Assembly: GCA_005801425.1 (NCBI GenBank)
Contig: SYDY01000121.1
Location: forward strand, 140,350 to 204,349
DNA: 64,000 nucleotides
Reading direction: 5' to 3'
Source of the DNA: Bdellovibrionales bacterium
Lineage (GTDB): Bacteria > Myxococcota > XYA12-FULL-58-9 > SYDY01
The first letter of the stretch is position 1, and the number at the start of each line of letters is the position of its first letter. The notes under the pieces were generated by a model. The model did no database searches. It saw only the letters and a list, made by a program, of their open reading frames with translations, and was not told where the DNA came from. Shown in pieces: positions 1-9,616 of this stretch. The position numbers and the translations under genes were made by a program.

Positions 1-416
1 AACGCATTGAAAGCCGCGTTGGACAGCATATGCACTTCATCGATAATAAATAATTTGTAACGCCCAGACGAAGGCATGTACTGCGCGCTTTCGCGAAGCG
101 AACGCACATGATCCACACCGGTGTTGGACGCACCATCGATTTCGATCACATCGGCGCTGTTGCCTGCCAACATACCGATGCAATTGGGACAACGATCACA
201 CGGATCCGCTGTCGGACCTTCGGCGCAGTTGAGAGCGCGCGCCAATACCCGAGCCGCTGTGGTTTTCCCAACACCACGTACCCCTGAAAAAACAAACGCA
301 TGGTGCACACGGCCCAATGCGATGGCATTGCGCAGCGTGCGTACCACGTGCTCTTGGCCAATCATGTCGGTAAAAGTCTTGGGACGGTATTTACGGGCGA
401 GGACCAAATAGCTCAC
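1..416 (-). CDS. dnaX: DNA polymerase III subunit gamma/tau, N-terminal part (cut by window edge)
   Basis: This is the first ~138 residues of DnaX, the clamp-loader ATPase of the replicative polymerase; the rest lies outside the window. The translation opens [15 protein letters not shown] and contains the Walker A motif GVRGVGKTT, the zinc-binding cysteine cluster ([16 protein letters not shown]) and the Walker B region FIIDEVHML, all diagnostic of DnaX. The start is GTG at 416-414, preceded by GAGG eight bases upstream; no ATG fits the conserved N-terminus. It lies just downstream of tRNA-Ser and SRP RNA genes on the same strand. The order tadA, small RNA, dnaX is a known conserved arrangement, for example in Bacillus. 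Confidence 0.96.
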   Translation of the reverse strand, partial: MSYLVLARKYRPKTFTDMIGQEHVVRTLRNAIALGRVHHAFVFSGVRGVGKTTAARVLARALNCAEGPTADPCDRCPNCIGMLAGNSADVIEIDGASNTGVDHVRSLRESAQYMPSSGRYKLFIIDEVHMLSNAAFNA

Positions 417-490
417 GTGGATAACCTCGGTAAGATCCTATGGTTGTCATCGTGTGGTGTCAAATCGAAACAGGAACGCAATGCAGTTTT

Positions 491-514
491 GTAGGGGCGG
501 TTCTTGAACCGCCC
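491..514 (+). repeat. REP-like palindrome, GTAG head
   Basis: A GTAG tetranucleotide is followed by a palindrome (GGGCGGTTC, two-base loop, GAACCGCCC). It sits between dnaX and tRNA-Ser. It belongs to the same family as the copies at 22063-22138 and 32903-32956. A GTAG head before a palindrome is the known layout of REP elements tied to RAYT transposases. Confidence 0.75.
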
Positions 515-521
515 TAGAAAG

Positions 522-610
522 TGGCGGAGCGAGAGGGATTCGAACCCTCGGTACCTTTTGAGTACGCACGCTTTCCAAGCGTGTACCTTCAGCCACTCGG
601 CCATCGCTCC
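522..610 (-). tRNA. tRNA-Ser (anticodon GGA)
   Basis: A class II tRNA with a long variable arm. The acceptor stem GGAGCGA pairs with TCGCTCC, the anticodon loop reads TTGGAAA (anticodon GGA), and the T loop is GGTTCGAATCC. The 3' CCA is encoded (522-524). It lies directly upstream of dnaX in the direction of transcription. Confidence 0.96.
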
Positions 611-614
611 AAGT

Positions 615-711
615 GATAGTCCGGCGCCCCAGCACCCCAGGACAACACGACCGTTGCTTCCTTCCGGACCTGGCGGGATTGATGCCGCACTGGTCACTGG
701 ACCGGACTATC
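615..711 (-). ncRNA. ffs: 4.5S signal recognition particle RNA (bacterial small SRP RNA)
   Basis: A 97-nt sequence whose ends pair (GATAGTCCGG with CCGGACTATC), making one long hairpin. The apical part carries the conserved domain IV core GGTCCGGAAGGAAGCA with the GGAA tetraloop and the asymmetric loop that binds Ffh. Its size matches the small SRP RNA of Gram-negative bacteria. It sits between two tRNA-Ser genes on the same strand. Confidence 0.95.
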
Positions 712-762
712 GGGGAGTGGCTATAGCAAACGATGTTCAATGAATCTAGGAAGAAAAAAAAG

Positions 763-854
763 TGGCGGAGCGAGAGGGATTCGAACCCCCGGTACCCGCA
801 AGGGCACACTTGATTTCGAGTCAAGCGCCTTAAACCAAGCTCGGCCATCGCTCC
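763..854 (-). tRNA. tRNA-Ser (anticodon CGA)
   Basis: A second class II serine tRNA. The acceptor stem is identical to the neighbour (GGAGCGA / TCGCTCC), the anticodon loop is CTCGAAA (anticodon CGA), there is a long variable arm, and CCA is encoded at 763-765. The two serine tRNAs share T arm and acceptor but differ in D arm, anticodon and variable arm, so this is paralogy rather than a simple duplication. Confidence 0.96.
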
Positions 855-862
855 ATGTGCTC

Positions 863-887
863 AGGGCACAGCAAGCTGCGCCCCTAC
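863..887 (-). repeat. REP-like palindrome, second palindrome type
   Basis: On the minus strand this reads GTAGGGGCG followed by a palindrome with arms GGGCGCAGC and GCTGTGCCC. The head equals that of the GGTTCGCGAACC family but the palindrome is different. The same type recurs at 39723-39746. It lies between tRNA-Ser and tadA. Confidence 0.65.
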
Positions 888-901
888 ATCATGCGAGCGT
901 T

Positions 902-1894
<993 letters not shown>

Positions 1895-1901
<7 letters not shown>

Positions 1902-2680
1902 GCATTCCGTTCATGGATAATACGCAAACCTTCAAGCGTCAGATCCCCGTCGGCCATTTCGATGGTGCGCGACTCAGGCGCAATAATCGATGACAAGCCC
2001 CCGGTGGCGATCACACGCGGCACGGCATCCAACTCGGCCACCATACGATCGACCATGCCATCCACCATCGCCGCCGTGCCAAATAACAAACCTGATTGCA
2101 AACTGGCCACGGTGGTGCGTCCAATGCACGCAGGCGGGCGCTCTAAATCAACTTTGGGCAACTTGGCCGCACGATGCACCAAAGCCTCCATGGAAACCAC
2201 CACACCAGGCGCAATGGCACCGCCCAAATATTCACCTACAGGAGAGACCACGTCAAACGTTGTGGCCGTACCAAAATCGACAACAATCACGCCGAAGGGA
2301 CCACCCAAGTCATGGCGAAATCGTTCATAAGCCGCCACCCCGTTGACAATACGATCGGCCCCCACTTCACGGGGCGCATCGTAACGGATCGGCATGCCTG
2401 TTTTAATCCCAGGCCCCACCACCACCGGCTCAAGCGATAAACGACGCTGACATAAATTACGAAATACCGAAGTCATGGGTGGAACAACGCTTGCGATGGC
2501 CACCTTTCGGATCTCAGTTGCAATCACCGACGTGTCTTGAAGCAGCCCGCGCAACAAAACCCATATTTCGTCTTCGGTGCGCGCCACTTCTGTGGACCAA
2601 CGAAATGTATGCTCCAACGATTTCTCGCGGTACAAGCCAACAACGGTGTGGGTATTTCCTACATCAACGACTAAAAGCAT
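1895..2680 (-). CDS. coaX: type III pantothenate kinase
   Basis: CoaX phosphorylates pantothenate in the first committed step of coenzyme A synthesis. The 261-residue protein shows the ASKHA-fold motifs of the family: DVGNT at 6-10 (phosphate 1 loop), GADRIVN, DFGTATTFD and GGAIAPGV. I start it at the ATG giving MLLVVDVGNT because the family begins there; a start 10 codons upstream is possible but adds non-conserved residues. No strong Shine-Dalgarno is visible. Its 3' end overlaps the convergent M23 gene by 7 bp. Confidence 0.94.
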
Positions 2681-2729
2681 AAACAACAAGATATATTTTA
2701 TCTGCCACAAGATGGCTATAGAAAGGAGG

Positions 2730-4025
2730 TTACAAGAGCCAACGGCATGCCAAAACGGACATGATCATCCCCGTGGCATCGGCCAATAAACATACAAGCA
2801 CCGCATGGCGCGCAGCGCGCACCTGCACGGATCCCAAATACAACGCCAAGACATAAAACGTCGTTTCTGTGCTTCCCTGCATGGTGGACACAATTTGTCC
2901 GATGATCGAATCCGGACCATGGGCTTTCATGATCTCGCCCGCCACCGCAAAAGAACCCGATCCCGACAACGGCCGCAGAAACACCATGGGCAACACTTCG
3001 CTCGGCATACCAATCAACGATGTCAAAGGTGACAATGCTGCCACCATCAAATCAATCGCGCCCGATGCGCGCAACATGCCCACCGCCACAAGGATCGCCA
3101 CCAAATAGGGAATTATGCGAAACGCAACTTCAAAGCCTTCTTTGGCGCCAACCACAACGGCATCGTAAACTTTCACACCGCGCAGTGCCGCAAACAAGGC
3201 TAGCCCCACAACAACACCCAGCAAGGGCCATTCCGCAAACACCGCATGACGTGCAGCATCCACACCTCCATCGCCTTGGGCTGTTTGCCAAAATGCAGTT
3301 CCAAAGCCCACAAACACAAGAAGAACGGCACACCAGAGCAGTGCGCGTTTCCAAGGTTCAAGCTCAGGCAATGCTGCAACGGCAAGCGCATCGGGCGTTT
3401 CGATCGTCGCTTGAGGCGCTTCATGGGTCACAACAATTCCTTGGGGAACCGGCCAAAAACGAGCAAGCAACAAAGCCGAAATAATCGCAATCGTGGTGGA
3501 TGTAGCAGTGGCAATCAAGGTTGTAAGCAAAATAGATCCCGGTTCTGTAGAACCGAGCGATGCACGCATACCGATCATGCCTGTAGGAAGCACCGCAACG
3601 CCCGATGTGTTAATCGCCAAAAACAATACCATCGCATTGGTCGCAACGCCTGGACGTGGATTGAGCTTATCAAGCTCCGTCATGGCTTTTAAGCCAAATG
3701 GCGTCGCCACGTTGCCAAGACCCAACATGTTGGCCGCCATATTGAGCACCATCATACTCATGGCAGGATGATCCGCAGGAACATCCGGAAATAGACGACG
3801 CATTACAGGCCTGATCAAACGTGCCAAATCACGCAACAATCCCGCATCGCGCACCGCTTGCATCAATCCTAAAAAAAGCGCCATGACCCCCACAAGGCCG
3901 ATGGCCAACATCACCGCCGAAGATGCACTCTCCGTCACGGCCAAGGTCACGTCTTTGAGGCGTCCTGTGAAGGCACCGCACACCACGGCCCCTACGACCA
4001 TTACAAGCCAAATTGCATTCATCAT
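2730..4025 (-). CDS. SpmA-SpmB fusion, nucleoside-recognition domain membrane protein
   Basis: A 431-residue polytopic inner-membrane protein joining two domains that are separate proteins in Bacillus: SpmA (residues ~1-190) and SpmB (~240-431). Both carry the so-called nucleoside recognition (Gate) domain. Conserved-looking stretches include NMAANMLGLGNVATPFG and FLRPLSGSGSF. In Bacillus these proteins affect spore core dehydration. Similar fusions occur in non-sporulating Gram-negatives, where the role is unknown and transport is suspected. The stop of the upstream gene lies 15 bp before this start, so the two are probably co-transcribed. Confidence 0.85.
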   Translation of the reverse strand: MMNAIWLVMVVGAVVCGAFTGRLKDVTLAVTESASSAVMLAIGLVGVMALFLGLMQAVRDAGLLRDLARLIRPVMRRLFPDVPADHPAMSMMVLNMAANMLGLGNVATPFGLKAMTELDKLNPRPGVATNAMVLFLAINTSGVAVLPTGMIGMRASLGSTEPGSILLTTLIATATSTTIAIISALLLARFWPVPQGIVVTHEAPQATIETPDALAVAALPELEPWKRALLWCAVLLVFVGFGTAFWQTAQGDGGVDAARHAVFAEWPLLGVVVGLALFAALRGVKVYDAVVVGAKEGFEVAFRIIPYLVAILVAVGMLRASGAIDLMVAALSPLTSLIGMPSEVLPMVFLRPLSGSGSFAVAGEIMKAHGPDSIIGQIVSTMQGSTETTFYVLALYLGSVQVRAARHAVLVCLLADATGMIMSVLACRWLL

Positions 4026-4040
4026 GAAAAGAACACTTTC

Positions 4041-5192
4041 TTAAGAGATCACGCGAGAACTCGTCACTGATACCACCAAACCACGCTCTTTGGCCAAATA
4101 GATCAAAGCCGTGGCTGGCACACAGACCACACCAAGAGCACGCGCAGATCCCGAAGAAGACCATGTGCGCCATTCTTCATCAATGATCTCACTCACGGCC
4201 TCTGAAAATCTTGCAGAATCTCCAGCCAAAAGTCCCGCCCATGCTTGCGTGTATGCACCACGTACACCCGTGGAATAACGATGGCGACGCAACATACGCA
4301 GCAATTCGTCATGGCGATTTTCTAAATACAAACCGAGGGTCCACAAACGGTAAATATGGAAAATATGATCAAAAGCCATATCCGCACGCGCAGCGCCCGT
4401 AAACAATGTTTTGGCATAGGGAATATCCCCGCAAGCAACCGCCGCAAAAACCGATTCACTGCTGATCCAATGACGTCCACCCACCACATCGCTGTGAACT
4501 TCTGGGGCGTAAAATCCGCGAACAAAACCGGTATTAAGTTCTTCCGAAAGCGCATTGGCGGCTTTAACATGCGAGCGCCAGACGTCCACGGATCCCTCTA
4601 GCGCCCACTCACAATGGGCAATGCCCATACGTACATCGAAAAGTTCGGTCAATTCTTCAGGCGCTGGCCACTTGGTGCGCAATTTGCGAATACTGCCCGA
4701 TGCCACATTTCGCGCGTCAATAACTTCCTGGTGAGATTTTTCATGGGCTTTAAGTTCTTCGTGCAAGGTGTTCACCTTGACACCGATCCCCGCAAGCTCT
4801 TCTTCATGGGCCTTGGACTGCGCATCGGCTTTAGCCGCTGCAGAACGAAATTCGATTTGTTCTTCGGGCGAAATCGCCGCACGCATGCGTGCGAAATACG
4901 TCGTTCGTTGACGCCGAAAAATTTCAATCTCCCGATAAAGGGTTGGCAACATCGCATTCAGACCATGGATCTTTTCACGACACTGGCGCATGCGCAGTTC
5001 GATATCCCGCTGCACCACCGCACGCGCTTCGGCTTGGCTCAGCTCTTCTTCGAGCTGACTCCTCACGGTCTCTGCCGCACGCCGCCTACGCGCAAGCTTT
5101 TCAGCCAAAACAGGCTCCCGTTTATGTAAATCACTCAACAACGCAAGCGCGTAGCCGCTTTGGGCATTCTGCATATTTCCAGGGTATCGCAT
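4041..5192 (-). CDS. hypothetical protein with coiled-coil N-terminal half
   Basis: 383 residues and no signal peptide. Residues ~20-190 are highly charged, rich in Glu, Arg and Ala with heptad-like spacing, and very probably form a coiled coil. Residues ~200-383 look globular and alpha-helical, with a segment near 355-375 (ALGVVCVPATALIYLAKERGL) recalling the C-terminal helices of Imm49-type immunity proteins; that likeness is weak. The gene is divergent from the large GT28-like protein (107 bp between starts) and lies 15 bp upstream of the SpmA-SpmB gene. Met7 is an alternative start. Function unknown. Confidence 0.7.
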   Translation of the reverse strand: MRYPGNMQNAQSGYALALLSDLHKREPVLAEKLARRRRAAETVRSQLEEELSQAEARAVVQRDIELRMRQCREKIHGLNAMLPTLYREIEIFRRQRTTYFARMRAAISPEEQIEFRSAAAKADAQSKAHEEELAGIGVKVNTLHEELKAHEKSHQEVIDARNVASGSIRKLRTKWPAPEELTELFDVRMGIAHCEWALEGSVDVWRSHVKAANALSEELNTGFVRGFYAPEVHSDVVGGRHWISSESVFAAVACGDIPYAKTLFTGAARADMAFDHIFHIYRLWTLGLYLENRHDELLRMLRRHRYSTGVRGAYTQAWAGLLAGDSARFSEAVSEIIDEEWRTWSSSGSARALGVVCVPATALIYLAKERGLVVSVTSSRVIS

Positions 5193-5299
5193 GAAGGGTC
5201 ACAAAGTCATGGTGTGGGCCTGATTGACCCCTTCAAATTAAATATGACAAGAAAACACTGGGAGAAGTGATATCATTTAAACATTGGAGCGCTGATTGA

Positions 5300-8200
5300 A
5301 TGGCTTCCATAGGGGAACGAACTCCTAAATTGCCGCGTGGCACGGCAACAAGTACGACCGCTGCGGGGCATGTTCAGCCACCCCCTGATGCTGCTTCCGG
5401 TTCAGCTTCTGCGGCAGCAGCAACCAAGGACGATTTTAAGAAGACAAAACAACGCGACCCGCCCCTTCAAAGCCAACCCTTGGGAGCATCACACGCGCTG
5501 TCGCACACAGCCGCAACGGCCGCCATTCAACACTGCATCAACCACGCAGTCATCACGGGACATCTCGATTTACCCAACATTTTTGCTACCCTCAAAATAT
5601 CGGATCCTGCGAATGCATACAAAGCCATGGGCTCTGGGGGTCCACTCGATCAACTGGTTTTGGCGCTTGCTGATCTTCCTGAACAGAAGTGGAAAAAAAT
5701 CGTCTCTGTGACAACCCTCTCGGGTACGCATGAAACAATTGCAGGCAAACCCGCGAACGTCATCGCCCTTGAAATGGCACCTGGCGAAATCGACCAAAAC
5801 CTGTGTTACCGCGATGGTGCCACATACACCGAACCGGTGAAGGCGCAGATCCTTGCTCACGAAATCACGGCACTTCACCTCCCACCGGAAGAACATGCGT
5901 TTGTCCATGCCTTGATGATGGAATACCATCCCTACGTGGGTTCTGATAATCGCAATTTTATTAAGATCGCCACACAATGGGTTGAACGAAGCACATTTGA
6001 TGCCCCTGCTCTGATGGCGAAATTGCATAAGTTGCTCAAAAACGTTTCGGTTCGTTGGACCGAGCATTTGCAGGTTCTACGCGCAACAAATCCTGTCCCG
6101 CCCAGTGACATCGTGATCCTCACTTCCGACGGCGGTACCGCGCATCTCACCGCAGCAACAACAGTCGCCGACGAACTCAAATCAAAAGGGTATCGTGTAC
6201 GGATCGTGAACGAAACCACAGATCTCGGTCCTGATCCACTTGAACGCGCTATCGGTTTCAAACGAGGATGGGCATTTCGTGAGATCAAACAGAAACGCAA
6301 CAATCCCATTTTATACCAAGCACTCAATCGCTTGCACAATCGACTGGCGGGCGTCCTTCATGATGATCGTATGGATGCACTTCGCATTCAGGTGGGTGAA
6401 GCGCCTGTCGTCGTTTCGCTTAACACCTTTGCACACGATGCAAGATTGATCACCGATGGGAAACACGTCGTCTTTGATGTCATCGACACAGGTCCTATCA
6501 ATGGAAAACTCACATGGCTCGCCAAGCATGTGAAAGACTTTCATATTGAAGGCGCCCAGATCCTAACCCATGATGGTGACGCTTTTACCGTCGATGATGC
6601 CGGTCGTCCCGTCATTGCAGCGGGTGATGGATTTGTGCGAACACGGTATCCCGTCGACGATCCACCACAAGCCGACCCAGCAGCGTTCTTGCACGCCCTC
6701 AATCCCACGGGAACACGACGTCTCTCCGTGTTGTCATTCGGCGGACAAGGGTGCAAAGGGAAGGTTGGACAATTTCTGGATGCATTCATTGACAACCGCG
6801 AACTTGCACATGATCGCGATCTGTTGTTGCTCGTGGGCTCCAATACCGCGCTGAGCATCGAAGAAGTACAAGCGTACCTTACTGCACGAAAAATATCATT
6901 CTCCTCGATCGTTGCTGGTGATGATCCTGTCACTTCACCACACACATTCATCATCACCAACCGTGATGGCCGCGACCTACGTATCCGTGTGATGCCATCG
7001 CTTAACCGTATCCAAATGCGAAGTCTCGCATCGGCGACCGATCATTTCATCATCAAACCCGGTGCCGCAACGACGCATGAAGCCTTGGCATGGGGTGCAC
7101 GCGGCATTGTCGCATATTTCGATGGTACCCACGGCTGGGAACGCGGGAATTTGAGTGTCCTCGCACATGCGGGTTCTGGGATTGTGTACGACAGTACATC
7201 CAGTCACAGCATTGCAGAGACATTGCTCCGCACGGCTGGAAAACCTTCCCATGTTGCAGAGGAAGACACATGCCCCACCGTTGCAGACGTTGTTGTTTCC
7301 CACCTGACACAGAGTCGCGTGGCCGTTGCCAAAGTCTCCAGCCATCAAGCCAGCCCACTCGATGATGACAACGTAGAAAGAGCTGTAAATCGCCTTTTTG
7401 CGGCCACCAAGGGCCATCTTGAAAAACCCCGTGATCGACTTGTTCCACTGCGTGCCAGCAATCCAGCCCTCCTGCGGGAAGAATTGAGCACCTTCATCCA
7501 TGATTTTTTTACACTGGCCGAACAACTCACCGACGCTGACTTGGCGAGTATTGGGCACGACGAATCCCCAAAGATAAAAGAGATCCGAGCGCGCCTTATC
7601 CAAGCGGAAAGCACGCTGTTGGATCTTCCCGAGGATGCGCCATCTTTTCTTCGTGGTCCAGGTGACAGACCGATTATTCTATGGACAGGTTTCGCAGCCA
7701 TGGACGCATCACTTGCAGATGCCACGCGGGAGTATCATGGCATTTGCAACTTCTCGGTGCCACTGTGCAATATCTTGTTTATTGCATGGGAAGAACAATT
7801 CGCCAGCGCGCGCACCTTGGAAGGCGCCCCCATCACCACTGCGATCCCGCCAACCTTGAATCCTGTACTGCGCCAATATGCCCGCAGCACGCAGGACTTA
7901 CGACGTCAGATTGATACGGATGTCGCCAGCGGATCTGACCAACAACAGGTGGCAGCAAAATTTTTTGGCCAATCACTCACTGTCGAAGAAAAACGACTTG
8001 CGGAGACCACTGGTGTCCTTGTTTCCAAATTATTTGCGTCAACGTTTTCCACGGGTTCTGCAAGACCTATTGTCATCGCAAGCATCAATCGCATCGCCGA
8101 GTTTAAAACAAAGCACCCTGTGCTCGCCACCGATACCATTCTTTGGGACCACGAACTTCCAGTGCTTCGTCATGTACGCCAAGACGTTTCTCCCAGGTTT

Positions 8201-8443
8201 TTCTTCGTCGACGAATCGAACACCATGCGTGAATATCCTCTTGAAGAATTTCGCCTGGTGAGAAGCCGATGGCGCCCTCAAGATGGATCGGACACCGCGC
8301 TCACGTTTCGCGACAGCTATACGATCGGCATGCCACATTGGCCTGAATGGCTCTTCTGGAGCGCCCAGCCTGCGCGTCCTACGACAACAGTGGCCAAAAT
8401 GACATCGTGGAGTAAAACGCGTAGAGCTAAAGCCACGAAATGA
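5300..8443 (+). CDS. large protein with GT28-like (GT-B) glycosyltransferase core
   Basis: 1047 residues. Residues 1-65 are low-complexity (Ala, Ser, Thr, Pro) and probably disordered; there is no signal peptide or membrane segment. A region at ~265-660 resembles MurG/MGDG-synthase type glycosyltransferases. It has an N-terminal Rossmann start, IVILTSDGGTAHLTAA at ~271-286, where the family has a Gly/His loop after the first strand, and a C-terminal nucleotide-sugar segment KPGAATTHEALAWG (~586-599) followed by GWERGN. The C-terminal ~350 residues match nothing I recognise. Substrate and acceptor are unknown. The start is ATG at 5300 with no clear Shine-Dalgarno. The N-terminal style resembles the proteins at 25209, 53271 and 60965. 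Confidence 0.65.
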   Translation: MASIGERTPKLPRGTATSTTAAGHVQPPPDAASGSASAAAATKDDFKKTKQRDPPLQSQPLGASHALSHTAATAAIQHCINHAVITGHLDLPNIFATLKISDPANAYKAMGSGGPLDQLVLALADLPEQKWKKIVSVTTLSGTHETIAGKPANVIALEMAPGEIDQNLCYRDGATYTEPVKAQILAHEITALHLPPEEHAFVHALMMEYHPYVGSDNRNFIKIATQWVERSTFDAPALMAKLHKLLKNVSVRWTEHLQVLRATNPVPPSDIVILTSDGGTAHLTAATTVADELKSKGYRVRIVNETTDLGPDPLERAIGFKRGWAFREIKQKRNNPILYQALNRLHNRLAGVLHDDRMDALRIQVGEAPVVVSLNTFAHDARLITDGKHVVFDVIDTGPINGKLTWLAKHVKDFHIEGAQILTHDGDAFTVDDAGRPVIAAGDGFVRTRYPVDDPPQADPAAFLHALNPTGTRRLSVLSFGGQGCKGKVGQFLDAFIDNRELAHDRDLLLLVGSNTALSIEEVQAYLTARKISFSSIVAGDDPVTSPHTFIITNRDGRDLRIRVMPSLNRIQMRSLASATDHFIIKPGAATTHEALAWGARGIVAYFDGTHGWERGNLSVLAHAGSGIVYDSTSSHSIAETLLRTAGKPSHVAEEDTCPTVADVVVSHLTQSRVAVAKVSSHQASPLDDDNVERAVNRLFAATKGHLEKPRDRLVPLRASNPALLREELSTFIHDFFTLAEQLTDADLASIGHDESPKIKEIRARLIQAESTLLDLPEDAPSFLRGPGDRPIILWTGFAAMDASLADATREYHGICNFSVPLCNILFIAWEEQFASARTLEGAPITTAIPPTLNPVLRQYARSTQDLRRQIDTDVASGSDQQQVAAKFFGQSLTVEEKRLAETTGVLVSKLFASTFSTGSARPIVIASINRIAEFKTKHPVLATDTILWDHELPVLRHVRQDVSPRFFFVDESNTMREYPLEEFRLVRSRWRPQDGSDTALTFRDSYTIGMPHWPEWLFWSAQPARPTTTVAKMTSWSKTRRAKATK

Positions 8444-8498
8444 TCCTCCAGACCCCACCTTGCCTGACCCGTCCCTAAACTGTTAGACACAGGGTTGC

Positions 8499-8801
8499 AT
8501 GTCTAACGTGGTAAGATGGAACATACTCCTTGTCGCATCAATATCGATGGCCTGTGGAGATCCATGCACCGAGCTTGCCAAAAAGATATGCGACTGCTCC
8601 ACCACTATTTCAGAACAACAGGCCTGCACCCAACGGGTTGATCAGACAGGCAAAAAATCGTCTTTTTCCTCCGCGCAAAAAGAGCAATGTGAGCACTGGA
8701 TCGATCTTTGCGACCCCGTTTGCGATACGCTGCACCGCGGAGAACTTGATAAGTGTGGCCTTGCCAACGAAAGTTTGGCAAAACTTGTAACGGGCAGTTA
8801 G
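8499..8801 (+). CDS. small Cys-rich secreted protein, probable lipoprotein
   Basis: 100 residues beginning with a hydrophobic signal (WNILLVASISMAC) whose last Cys is a plausible but non-canonical lipobox Cys. The mature part holds many Cys residues in C-x-C and C-x3-C spacings, suggesting a disulfide-stabilised periplasmic or surface protein. I recognise no family. It ends eight bases before pssA and may lie in the same transcript. Confidence 0.65.
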   Translation: MSNVVRWNILLVASISMACGDPCTELAKKICDCSTTISEQQACTQRVDQTGKKSSFSSAQKEQCEHWIDLCDPVCDTLHRGELDKCGLANESLAKLVTGS

Positions 8802-8809
8802 GCAAAACA

Positions 8810-9616
8810 ATGAGCATACCCAAGGGGCGGAGACGCCGCCGTCGTCGCATCAACCTACGCAAAGCACTCTTCGTGTTGCCCAATCTATTTACACTTTCGA
8901 GTATCTTTTGTGGCTTTTTTGCCCTGATCACCATCTTTCATGATGCACCTGGCGCGGTTTATCGCGCCGCCCTTGCGGTATTCTTCGCAATATTTTTCGA
9001 TGGCACCGATGGCCGCATCGCACGGCTCACCCATACCCAAAGCGGTTTTGGTGTTCAGCTTGATTCACTCGCCGACGTCATAAGCTTTGGCGTTGCGCCC
9101 GCGATCATCGTCTACCGATGGGCGCTTGAGCCCATGGGAACACTGGGTATCGTGATGGCATTTGTGTTCGTTGCCTGCGGTGCTTTGCGTCTGGCACGCT
9201 TTAATGTGTCTGCCCAAGAAGAAGATCTCGATCATGTCTCGACCCATTTTACGGGTCTGCCTATTCCCATCGCGGCAGGCACTTTGATTTCCGCCATTTT
9301 GTGCAGTGAGAGCAATCTCCTCACTTGGCACACCCACCCCACCTTGGTCACGATCGGACTCGTACTTTTGGGATACCTGATGGTTTCTACGATGCCCTAT
9401 CGCACGTACAAGAACATTCGCGCCGACAAAGCGGGGTTTTCATTCTTTTTCGCCATTCTCGCAGGCTTTTCGGCCCTTGCCATTCTTGCATCCCCAAGCC
9501 TTGCTATGTTTGCATTCTTGGGGACCTACGTCATACTCGGTCTAACCATGGGCATCGTCCAAAAAATTAAGCGCTTGTCTCAAGCCCCAGGAACCACCCC
9601 AACCCAAGCGCCATGA
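8810..9616 (+). CDS. pssA: CDP-diacylglycerol-serine O-phosphatidyltransferase
   Basis: PssA makes phosphatidylserine, the precursor of phosphatidylethanolamine, from CDP-diacylglycerol and serine at the inner membrane. The 268-residue protein has the CDP-alcohol phosphatidyltransferase signature [10 protein letters not shown]...GVQLDSLAD, with the metal-binding aspartates, and about eight membrane segments. The N-terminus [13 protein letters not shown] is a strong positive-inside anchor. The ATG at 8810 follows the previous stop by eight bases; an in-frame start further upstream would overlap the preceding gene. It overlaps uvrB by 4 bp (ATGA). Confidence 0.93.
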   Translation: MSIPKGRRRRRRRINLRKALFVLPNLFTLSSIFCGFFALITIFHDAPGAVYRAALAVFFAIFFDGTDGRIARLTHTQSGFGVQLDSLADVISFGVAPAIIVYRWALEPMGTLGIVMAFVFVACGALRLARFNVSAQEEDLDHVSTHFTGLPIPIAAGTLISAILCSESNLLTWHTHPTLVTIGLVLLGYLMVSTMPYRTYKNIRADKAGFSFFFAILAGFSALAILASPSLAMFAFLGTYVILGLTMGIVQKIKRLSQAPGTTPTQAP

